Below are positions 45,101 to 56,400 of a DNA stretch of 64,000 nucleotides, piece by piece. This DNA is from Aurifilum marmelostoma. Its lineage: Eukaryota; Ascomycota; Sordariomycetes; Diaporthales; Cryphonectriaceae. The translations under genes and the position numbers were made by a program. The number at the start of each line of letters is the position of its first letter. Position 1 is the stretch's first letter. Location: contig JAMXSV010000019.1 of NCBI GenBank assembly GCA_027559495.1, forward strand, positions 496,001 to 560,000, in the 5' to 3' direction. The notes under the pieces are model-generated. The model did not search any database. It had not been told where the DNA came from and saw only the letters and a program-made list of their open reading frames with translations.

Positions 45101-46213
45101 CATTCATGCTGAAGTCTGCACAGCAGTTAACCTATGCCACTCTCGCAATCAATCCATAGAGGTTATACCCACTGCATTATGGCATCTAAAATCATTCAAG
45201 CAATGTATATTGCACACAATAGTGCAGCCCTTCATTGACAAAGATGATGTTAGAATAGGATTTGTTCAGGCAGGCTTTATTGATAGCCTAGCAATTGATC
45301 CGGAACAGAAACAGTCGGGCATCGATATCGTTGTCGCTGCGTAGACAACGATGCTAATAGCGTCCTCATTTAGACAACAGACAAATGTTGATAGTGTTGT
45401 TCAAGCTGGAGACAAGGAGCGCTGCAAATAGCAGACAAGGAATGGTAATCTGAATAACATAATTGGCCATAATGTCCATAAGGATAGGAACCATTGACCT
45501 TGCTTGGTTGAAAGCTGATGGTGTGTCATCGGGCTTGATTTAGTAATGTTGGTTGGTCAAAATCCCTGGCTGCAACACATCATTATATACTTATTTGCAG
45601 ATCATCTGTGAAGAGATCTCATTTCACTCCTTGATAGTCTACTTTCCTCGAACTCTATAGAACCATTACTTTCCCAAGTCTGACTATTGACTCACGAGGA
45701 ATTTCATTTCTCTGACTCAGATTCTCAGTGAAAGATTTATGTATATGCATCTGATGCATGACGGCTATTGTGCCCGCCTGCTAATATGATGATCTTGGTC
45801 ATGTGGCAGAGCACGTGAAGGTCGCTAATTAGCTGGCTTTGAAGTCTCTGGTGCAATCCTACATTGTTTAGTGATGCTACATTGTGGGTGTCAGATGTGA
45901 AAAAGGCATGATGGTGAGTGGAAAACCTTTTTGCATCAGATGCTGAGTATGTTCAATTCATGTATTCTGTAATTATCAGGTGAATCTTAATGTCCAATTG
46001 AATAGAACCTCCCATTATAGGGCGAGTAGTTACAGCAACGAAACAATGAGCAAGAATAATGGGTAATCCAAAGCACAAAACTATTCTGCATGCAAAAGAA
46101 ACATCAACATTCTCTAGGAATCAGCTCGACTGTCCCCTTAAAACTCCTGAGATGAAACTCAAGAAATGCTACAAAACAATTGGTGGCCCTCGGTCATCAT
46201 GTCGAGCACTCGC
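42197..46213. other. Gene-poor region, 4 kb, with homopolymers
   Basis: No gene is supported. A C14 run (42494-42507) and an A19 run (42774-42792) are present. A minus-strand frame at 44344-44976 lacks coding bias. From about 45.0 to 46.2 kb the DNA is visibly AT-rich. A 9-bp perfect inverted repeat with an 8-base loop occurs at 45327-45335 and 45344-45352. This may be an eroded element. Confidence 0.4.
45327..45352. repeat. Short inverted repeat (hairpin)
   Basis: ATCGTTGTC at 45327-45335 is the exact reverse complement of GACAACGAT at 45344-45352, with an 8-base loop. It is isolated in AT-rich intergenic DNA. Confidence 0.6.
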
Positions 46214-47289
46214 TTACTCCTCTCCATCCTCGCGGTTGATTGACAAGGCCTCCTCCAGCGTCATGGCTATCTTTGCATAAGTCACGGGCGGCCTCTCATC
46301 ATCGATCATGTACAGGACCTTTGCCGGGTTGCCAACGGCGACACACCGCGCCGGCACGTCTCTGGTAACTACACTGCCCGCCCCGATTGTCGAGTACTCC
46401 CCAATGGTCACTCCAGGTCTGAGAAGAAGAGAAGAAACCCAATATTGTCAGCTTCCAGGTCATCAGGCACAAAAGAGGAATCGGAAGGATATGAGGCCTA
46501 CAGAATGGTGCTACCAGCCCCAATCCAGGCGCCGTCGCATATCTGGACCTTGGCGCCCCAACTGCCCGCCATACCCGTCTCAAGCTCATTGCGTTCCTCG
46601 TACTTGACAGAGTGGCTGACGCCAATGATGTTGACGTTGGGGCCGATCTGACACCGTTCGCCAATGACAATATCCGCGACGGGCGTGTCCATGATGAAGC
46701 AGTTTCTGTTGATGAAGGTCGTCGGACCAATGTGCACGCGGAGGCCATAGTCCATGTAGATGGGCATCTTGACGTAGGGAAAGGTAGGGCGAGGGATGCT
46801 CGACGCAGACGAGGAGGAGGACTCTCCCTCTTTTCTCTTGCTGAAGGCATCTGACATGGCAATGGCTCCAGCGGCGCTGACGGCCCTCTTTCGGTCAGGG
46901 TCCACGATGCTGTGATGATATGTCAGGTTCGTCTGGTCCCACAACAAGGAAGACTCTACCAATCCTCATGTCATTATTGATATTGTGGAACTTTTGAAAC
47001 ACACGTACCTTACCCACTTCGTGAAACGCTCCTCCGTCGAGGCGTTCTCCGCCATCTTGTTGTACTCGACACAGGCGTTGGTGCACCGTGATCTGGCAGC
47101 CCGGAAATCGTCACGGCCAGCCATGTAGGCAACCCGCTCTGCAGGGTTTGGCTTGTTCATGATATCAGGCGGGTTCATGGTTGCGAGCTCGCTGGCTTTG
47201 AATTTCCCACGTCCATCGCAGGAATTGTCTCCAACGCTGAGGACGTCGATGAGGGTCGATGTGTCCCACGTACAATCTTCCTCGCCCAT
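46214..47289 (-). CDS. Maltose O-acetyltransferase-like hexapeptide-repeat protein
   Basis: This is an acetyl-CoA-dependent O-acetyltransferase of the maltose/galactoside/NodL type with a left-handed beta-helix. Exons are 47289-47009, 46909-46502 and 46418-46214, with introns of 99 and 83 bp; the product is 297 aa, longer than usual (about 200-220). Residues 45-93 carry the maltose acetyltransferase N-terminal domain (NPAERVAYMAGRDDFRAARS). A Ser-rich insert (about 117-133) precedes MPIYMDYGLRVHIGPTTFIN. The helix continues with GERCQIGPNVNIIGVSHSV, where H193 is the expected catalytic histidine, then GAWIGAGSTIL spliced to PGVTIGEYSTIGAGSVVT and RCVAVGNPAKVL. Acceptor sugar unknown. The N-terminal 40 residues are not typical and may be a fungal addition. 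Confidence 0.9.
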
Positions 47290-50200
47290 GTTTATAGAGC
47301 AAAGCTGACTTTGATAGTTGGGAAATCGGGAAACAGATATCTTTGGACTTATTCGGTCGACGAGAGGGACAGCTTGGAAGAGTAGAGAAGGCTTGTGTGA
47401 GAAGAGTGGATGAAGCAGAGCTGAGCGTGGACAGAGATGAGGATGGTCCGAACGCGGGCCTTTTCAACTCAGTCCGCACATAGAGAAGGGACAGAGTAAG
47501 AGCGATGATTCGGTAAGATAAGCGGATTCACTGTTCGCACTCGCAAGAGAGTCCAAGGCCTCGGCTCGCAGTGATTTTCTTGATCAGCGGACCGGTGAGG
47601 AGGGCGATGGGGTCAAAGATGCTGTACATGCCAGGGTAGGGTGTCCGAAGTGACCTGATTGTTCCCACAGTTCAATCAGGATGTCGCGACGCTTTGGGTC
47701 AGAGGAAGTTGCTTCTTCCCGCCAGAGTGCAACCAATAAGCCCCGGGCCGGCCTGTGGTGACATCTGCCCTGGTTCTGGGGAGGGGGTTTGTGGCTGACA
47801 AAAGGACTGTACATATAGATGATACTTACTTGGTTTGTTATTAAGACTAGGGCGTGCGTTCACTAAAGCAATGCTGTGATTTAAGCCGGGTCCCCTCCCT
47901 TTGGCCCTCCGGGGCCACCCAACTCACAACGAAAAAGAGACGTATCACAATGCATGCGCAAGTTGTTGCTTTTTCTTGTCACAACCCTTTCACCGGTGCG
48001 GGAAGACGTTTAGACCATGTACCCCCCCTCAAACCCAGCTCCTCGCCGTGACGTGGGCGGCTGCACCTAGCGACAGTGCAGCTGACTGACTCTATGCAGA
48101 GGGGGTACATAGTTTAATGTTGAATACGAAGTGCGGGATACGCACAGGACGGAACAACTCGGCAAAAGTTGCTACCCAAAAAGGCCGATCCAATGAGCCC
48201 TGGCCAGGATGATCACTTTGCGCAGTGTGTCCTGGTCGAGGAATCAACTGGTCCGGGATCAAGACTGGATGTGTAGAGTTGGTTTTTCCGAAGAGAAAAA
48301 GAAGAAGAAGAAAAAAAAAAGCTTCATGATGCAGTGCAGGTAAATGTACTGTGCAAAGTAGCTTGTGAAGTACCTGGGGTAGTCAGGTAGTAATCAAGGG
48401 TACTGAGTGGTAACTAGCTAACTCCAGTTCAAGTACTCCAAGTATACGTACACTCACGCTTGGGCCGGGGGGGGGGGGTACAAACACATGGCCACTTGTT
48501 CCAACGTCTTCTGGTTCTCTGATCCGCCAGTTCCGTCCAAATGACAATGTTTGCTTTTCCCTACGGGGACTAACAAAAGCAGTGGGGTTTCATCGTTGGT
48601 TTCGGAAGCCAATCCGGAAGCCCGCCGTGCATTAGTGCCAGGATCTCGATTTGAGCCTTGCAATATTTGGACGTACCTGCATGCACAGTATCTGCCTTGT
48701 CGACGGACATATCTTTGGGCTCTTCCAGGTGGTTGAGGATGCTACACAGCTACCAGGCAGGCTGAGCGATCTGAGCGTACCTCGTTAGGTGTCTCCACAG
48801 TAATTTTCAGCCACTAATTTGGATGTATCAGTGAAAAAGCGACTCATCACATTTTCCCCCTCGTTCTTTGTACATCGTCGCCGAGGGGAGGAAGTTGGGG
48901 GGGGGGGGGGGATAATACCTCCTCGTGGGACTTGGCACCGCCACCGCCTTGCAGGCTTGCATATTGTGTGTGGGCCTATGTCGTTGCTTTTTTCCCCCCC
49001 CCCTTCTTTACGCACGAGAACAGTCCGTTCAGCTAACTGAATCAGCACTTCCGGGGGCTCGAGATCTCATTATATACTCAACCGTCTTTATGAACAAACT
49101 ATGAAAGTAAGAGCAATCCTAAGGAGTTCCAGTCCCCGGGGCTCTGAGATGTATGAGAAGTACTATGTCTTTCCTTGAATGCACTAACACATCTGCGCCC
49201 AGAAACAAATAGGGATAGCATCATGTCGGTCCGAGACCGCGGTCTGGACCATCGCTGCCCGATGTGCATCGTCCTCAAGGCCCGCAGTGTCCCTAGCGCT
49301 GAAGTCATCATGCCGTAGAAGTGCATGCGGGCACGTCTCAAGCGGCAACCACTGTCACAGCGCCTTTGGCCCTTCCCGCCTCTGATTCGTGGTGGACATC
49401 ACAGCTCCGTGGTTCCTCGACACCAGTCGACGCGGGCAACATGGGCTCGTGTGTCCCCTCGAGCCAGATTAGGACAAGACTGCAAGACGTCTACCAGGGT
49501 TGGGTGTATTTGTTCTTTCTTCTTGTGATATTAGCGCGCAGCTGCAAGATGGCACCTCCGGAAGATCCAGGAGACGTTATGGGATAGGCGTGGCGCCGTC
49601 CCTTGCTAGGGGTATCCTTTCAGCACGCGAGAGAAAGGAATGGGATCCAGCTCGCAACGCCACTCATCTTCAGATTGCGGCATTTGACGTCCCGGATGGA
49701 CAATCCGTGGTGGTGTTTTGACACCGCCGCGGGGCATGCCGCATGGCACTAGTATCGATCACCCATTGCCAACAATCTGCATAGCCCATGTTCGGCATAC
49801 AGGACAGATTCTATGCAACATTCATCCGCAATGAGGTGGGGAAGCATGTGAGAAACGAATTGGAAAATGGATCCACACAAAGGCGGGATTGCGAGCCCTG
49901 GTGAGACGTCAATAACCGAAGCGAGATATCAAGACACCCACTTACCGATGAAAACATTCGGCCTGAAGCTTGGAAAGAAAGGCGATGCAAGTACGGTCAT
50001 AAAGGTGACACCAGCGTTACTTATCCGCTCAGTCCTGCTTCATAGGTTACTTCAAAGGGTGGCCAGGAACAAATCACTCCAGCAGCTCAAGAAGCAGCGT
50101 GACATACTTTTGCTCCGAATCACGCTGTGCCACGGTCTATGATACCGCACAACTTAGCCAGCCAGCCTTACCCCGGCCCTTTCAGTCCTGTTTGATCTCA

Positions 50201-51505
50201 AGGGCGAGCGTGAATTTGAGCCGCCACATCGTCTGCGTCTTGCTGTCCCGCAGCATGCTAATGCCCATCAGCAGAACGATGCTACCATCAAGCAACCCAG
50301 GGCCGTCATTCCGCATATTCCCATCACGAAACAAAGTAATTAACACTGGCCGATGGCGTAGAGAACGTCGATCATGGCCGCTCCGGCCAAAGGAAAAGCA
50401 GAAGCATGGTCCGAGACCAGCACCGATTAGTACCAAAGCGGCATGTGCTGATATCAACAGCGAGCTGAAATCTGTGTCAAGCTGGAACCAGAGGCTGATT
50501 TATCCAGCCGCTCGCCGGCGGCCAAATGCATGTATGGGACGACTCTCGGAGGTATTCGATGCTTTTGGCAAGGTAGAAAGTACTTCTTCCCGCGTTGAAT
50601 ACGCTCCTGACTGCCATGACCTGCGCAATGTGCAGCTTTCAAGCTGAGCATGTGAGACCAATGCCTCTGTGAAGAGAGTCGCGATCGTGGAGGCAAAGCA
50701 GTGTCTTTGTTTAACAAAGGCAAGACTATATGGCCCAACGGATTTCCTCACCGTTCATCCCGCCGCGGGACGTGATGTGTGAGGACAAGACAAGTCAAAA
50801 AAAAAAAAAAAAAAAAAAGCAAGCAAGGGTTAACATGATTGCCCAGATTCGAGGCTAGACATTATGTAGAGGACGATCTACCATGTGAGGTACCGTTGTG
50901 GCATGACACCCTGTTGTACGCCACCTCCGGCTTTACACGGACTGAGTTCTTCGCCGTGTAGCTCAAAGTCTACGAATATGTCACTTACATTTTGAGCCGT
51001 CCTGGACTCCTAGAGCAGATATCGACCGTTGAGCTTATGAGACTGTTGGCAAGCGTTCTTCGAGAGATGGTAATCCGTTCGATCGATGCGAGCATATTCC
51101 CGAGTGGCTCCTCTGGCTGCCGAATGATTGTTTTGATATCAGATGTAGTTCTTGCTGAATAGAGACTCATAAGGGCACTGCTCATTGAGCATTAATTACT
51201 AGCTCCGTTATCAGGGTTAAATCACTGGAGTTAAAGTCCATAGTCTAACTTTGTAGGCGGAAATCACGATACCTCAGCGGATACTACCGCACTTGCAACC
51301 GTAGTACCTCTATGTACCCAGCTTCGTTGCTGATCTGCCTGCCGAAAAAGCCAAATAATCACAGAATATCCATCCATGAAAATGCTAATAGCTGTACTGC
51401 TGCCTTATCAACAGGCATGATCCCACACCGCGGGCCCCGCGTCATTTCCGGCCAAGACCATTACCTTACCCACGCCTCGTCGGTCTAGAGCACCTACCAC
51501 AGTAG

Positions 51506-51557
51506 AGTATATTCTGGGGAGACATTGGCCACGGGTGGCGTTTATCATTAGACTTTG
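51506..51557 (+). repeat. Dispersed 52-bp repeat, copy B
   Basis: This is the partner of 17653-17704 (44 of 52 identical, no gaps, mostly transition differences). It lies inside the gene desert. Confidence 0.6.
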
Positions 51558-53382
51558 GTGACCCCCAAACGACCTCTTTACTCGGGCAGTGAAGTGGAGA
51601 TGTTCCTCCACTATCCCGCTTGTCACTGAGACATTGTCGTCGATCATCGCCCAAAGGGCCCGGGTCCCGTCCTCCCCGGGAGAAACAGTCTGAGGTCTTC
51701 TCCTCAACCTTCCTGGCTGAGGGGGATTAGTTTAGCTTTTCTGTCATGATGCTGCTGGTCTAATTGGCTGGGTTATTGCTTTCCCGCCTTTGGGCCGCGG
51801 CATGTCGTTGCCGTTGCTGACTGACTCTAAGGTCGGCGTTTCTGCTGACTTGGTTAAACTTTGGTTTGACGTGGGCGAATCAAAGCCCTTGCCTCCTGGT
51901 GACCGCAAGCATTGTCAGATGTCTTGCATGCAGTCCCGGGTACTTTCGCAAGCGGTCAGTCATTTGTCAGCGAATGGACGTGGACAATGTACTGCACAAG
52001 AGGCCCATGGGATCACATGCAGCCTTGCCGGGTCAGATTTACGTCGATAGGGTGCTACTACACTAGATAGACTCGAATTATCGGTCCACGTATAGGCATT
52101 GCCTTTCACTTGGCATATGCGAGCTTCAAAGTAAGACAGCTAAAGAGTTCAGGGCGATTACGGAGCCGTTGATAGAGCTTCGTACCAATGGCATGTGTGA
52201 TGTAAGTCATGACTATTGTACCGCGACAGGGAGTTATAGGTAGCACTTGTATCGAATATAGATGACTGAAGAAAGGGAATTTCCGGGAGTCTTGTTTTCG
52301 GATATCCCGCGTGCTGTAGATGGACAAGCTACAGCTATTGGCTGGATCATCAAACTGCGCTTAGTCTCATGCACACACTCAGGCAAGCCACGATCCCGCC
52401 GTAATCATCGTCACCGTCTTGACAGTACCCTTATGCCAGAGCGTAGCTCAAGAGGTAAAAATACCATAACATCCATTACTGAAGAGGAGGGTGGGAGGAA
52501 TTTATGTGACGCTGCTACGCAGCACGGCGGCAGACAGGTGAGCATTGCTACGCGAGACTAGCTTGAAAGGATGACAAGAAATGACTAGCTCACATTGTAT
52601 ATATGAGTTGTGCTATGTTACAGTATATGATTATGTGCATCGCAGCGCCCTTGTCTGCTAAGCCTTCGGCAAGATCTCGCTAGCGGCCTGAATACTCCCA
52701 CCTGGAACGCGAGGCTAGAATTGATATTAAAGGGAATAGTGCGCGGCCAGATATTTTCGTAGCCCAGCAGTCCTTGTGCCATTTCAAGCCGTGGTCCGCT
52801 TCTCCATCATATTGAGCCAATCCAACTTTGTTTTCTTGTTTTCGGCGATATTCTTCCGAATGCTTCTGTCGGGTCCAAGCCACAGGCTGCCTTATCGTGA
52901 TTCTTCGCTTCCCTGGCTTCACGGATCACATATTTGGTCTTATATGCCATAATCGCGCCATAAATTCCAAACATTAAGAGGATCTTCGTGCTCGGATGGG
53001 ATTCTATCTAAAGAAATAACTCATACCACGAAAAGAATCGTGATCTTAATCATTTCCAGAAGCTGCCTCTGTTCCCCTGATTCCTCGCCAGTCGGCCCTT
53101 GAAATAATAATCAAGTCTTACCGATATTACCTTGCAACCTTGCATCCCGCACCTCAGGCCTGCCAATGCAACCTGGGGTGGGTGCCGCTGTAGTAATACC
53201 CCGCGCAATCACATCCCAAGAAGAAACAAAATTTCATCATAAAACAGCTGGTGGCATGATCCTTTGCCACATTAAGCCCTGGAGGTGACCCGGACCAGCT
53301 GAATCAACCCACCTTCCGACCAAAAGGTGAGTCCACCCTAATCGGCTTACATTCTCCCCGGCCAGCGGAAGATTGAGCAGCA

Positions 53383-53386
<4 letters not shown>

Positions 53387-53415
<29 letters not shown>
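53387..53415. repeat. T29 homopolymer
   Basis: Twenty-nine consecutive T followed by a T/C-rich stretch in the gene desert. Reads of A29 on the other strand resemble a retroposed poly(A) tail, but no coding copy adjoins it. Confidence 0.9.
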
Positions 53416-56400
53416 CCTTCTCATTTTTCCTTCTCTCTCAAAGAACTCAGCCCCCGGAGAACCGGCTCCAGAGATCCCTGACCCCCGTGAGGAGAAAAAG
53501 AAACATCATTTCATGCAAGAAAAGGAGACCAGGATCCCGGCAGGCACCTTCGCTGCCGCGAGTACGCAGTATGGGTGTAGTACAAGAGGGCGAAATTCCA
53601 GGCCTTGTCTCACATTTCGTCGACTCGGGTGCCAAGGATCAGGAGCCTGCATTTATCTCGCGGTCTCTCTCTTATAATTCCGCTCGAAGCTCACATTCCT
53701 GTGTCGCAATTGGGATATCGTACGACTGGACATCAACACTGCCCTCTCTTGCCAGTGCATCAGTGCTTACTGCATCTCGGTCTAGAACATTCTCGTTCTG
53801 GTTCTGAGGTACAGTTTCTTCTGAAATTCAGTCCTTAGGGACCAAATGTTTCATGGCTTGCGTATGCGCGTGGAGGCGTTTGGATGATGGTGGTTGCTGA
53901 GCCGTGTGTGCGGCCCTAATTATGGAATTGATCAAGCGATGAGCTGTGTGCTTCTTAAGCGCCGCATTAATTAGCTTGTCACTTTTCGAGGGTGCACAGG
54001 AGAGAGCACGCAGGCCTCCCTTGATCATCAATCTGTAAACAGTGGTTGATCGTTCATTTCCATGTATCAGCACTACAGCAAGGGGGCCCCGTGTGTACCT
54101 GTGAGAGTACACACTGTACTCAAGTATCCGAAGCAGTCAATGAAATCTCATAAGAAGACGGTGTGACCATATGCCCGTCGATAGGACAGAAGTAAATCTC
54201 AATATTGAAATTGTTGTCAGCAATAAGCACAACATCACACATCGAATCTCGAGAGCTTGAACCTTCTTCTCAACCCCATGGCAGTCCTTCACCGTGCGGC
54301 ACTGGGTACTTGGAGAGCTGATCAATGCATACGTGAGACCTGACTGCATGTAGGCCGAGGTTCAGTGCCTCCAGAAGCAGACCGGTTCCGTCACAATCGC
54401 GATTCACCAGAGAACCTCGGAGGATGCCTTTGCTGACGCGACTGGAATCAGGAATACCCCCTTGAGGTAGAAGCAACAAAAGCGGGTCATCGCCAGGGCC
54501 AACCTTCGCAGGCCGGAGTAGCGAATATGATACCTCCTCGGCTGCTCATCGCGTCGTAAATGGGAGCAGCTTCGGCTCTGTGATATCATGCTTTTTCATC
54601 CATGCAATGTGGAAAAAGTGCACGAATGCGATCCTGGTCTTGTATCTATATGCGTCAGCACTCATGTATATGTTGTGCAACACCAGAGTCGAGACCGCCA
54701 CAAAGTTTCCCTCGGGGCCAGCTGCTGCGAGCATGATTCCACGGAAAGCTCGACAAGGCATCGCCGCAGATCAAAGCCGGCTATGAACAGTGGCGACTAC
54801 TTCTGGCTACGCCCAACTCGGCGGTGAGCGCGAGGAGGCCGCGCTACCGGTTGGCTTTACAGGTCACATCTGAGTCAACCAATGGTCGGAGGCGCGCCGT
54901 ATGTCCCGCAAATGCAGGCCACAACAATCTGGGCGGTGTGTTCCTCCCTGCCTAGAGGTCGTGCAGCCATTGAGCGATCTCCGAGGGCTTGCGCTACTAC
55001 TGGGACCCAAGGGCTTTCGGAACAACTTCCTGGTGGTCCCATGACCGAGGAGACTAGGTACACGCTGCTCAACCTTTGACCCGAGAAAGCTTCAGTAGGG
55101 CCTTCTCGATGATATGGCTCGTTGGGGGGTTTGCTGGCCGGCGAAATCTGTCCGTAAGCACATAGTTTGTGCAAACTTAATTAGGTTCACAACGCATTGG
55201 CTTGTTGGTGCTAGAACATCAAATCCTGTGGCTCCAAGGTCGTATTGCAATGACTGGACCGGCTTCATTGAGCTCATAAGGTAGGCTGTATGAACTGTTC
55301 ACGAATGCCTCCAAGTCTTGAAGAAAGTGTTCAGCCACGAATATCAGGATCGATGGTGCGCTTCGGACCAGAAGGGGGAGCGCAGTATAGACCTGGTTAA
55401 ACGAGAAATTGGTTTCATGCCTTGTGTGTTGCTGGTAGCTGTCCGGGGCTATAGCAACATGCTATGGGCGGCAAAGATCCCCTAACGTCGAGATGTCGGC
55501 TCCGCACGCAATCATTTTAGAGAGTCTTGTACAGTGCTGTATACACATTCCTGCGCTTGGGCTACCTTATACCCTTTGCAACGGCAGCAGGGCCGTGACG
55601 CGAGGTGATAGGCGTCGTTAGTCTCCAACACATACTGATGTCCTGATCTCCCCGAATGCAAGCCCTTCAGGATCCGGGATGACATATATCTTATCAGTTG
55701 CAATCTAAAGCTTACCGATCTTCAGACTGGAATCCTGAAGGCACCGTCACCTGCTCTCCAGAGAGGACAAGCATGTCCACCAGGGTGAACGCGGATTTTT
55801 TCCGTCAAATCGCCTATCACTCGAGGTCGACACATGCTCCTGTTGCAAACTCATCTTCTCCAGCAAAGTTTGTCTCAGACCTCGAATCGCGTTCGGGACA
55901 GAGCCTCCACCAGATGCAAATCTCCAATTCGCAGTAGAAACCCCGTCTAGAAATAGACCTGTTTATCTTCACGGGTGGTCTACCAGCAAGGGCTCTGAGC
56001 TGCACCCAGGCCGTTCTCTGGCAGCGACTGGACGTGGAGGCTCCAAGCACATCTGGCTGACGAGGGGGTCTGGAGCACATCCATTTGAGAAGAAAGATAT
56101 GTGATGACAGCTGATGAGGCTAAGTCGACAAGTCCTACATAGATTGCGCTGTCAGCCACGGGGCACATAAACTTTGTCGACACTACCGTCATCGTGCAGG
56201 GTGATGTTGATTATGCTGGTGTTTGTTCGACGTGGATATCATCGCGACGATGAGAATCGACCTTTAGACGGCTACGATACAGATGCACAAATTGGTGGTT
56301 ATGCTCACCGATCATTCATTTCACCGACCGCTATGTCCAAATCATCGTCGAATGCCGCATTGCACAGCCCTTCAATTTGATCTTTGCACAGGGAGTAAAT

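Noticed and set aside
50099..50738. Possible membrane-protein-like frames on both strands
   Set aside because: Hydrophobic stretches occur, but there is no consistent frame, start or family I can name.
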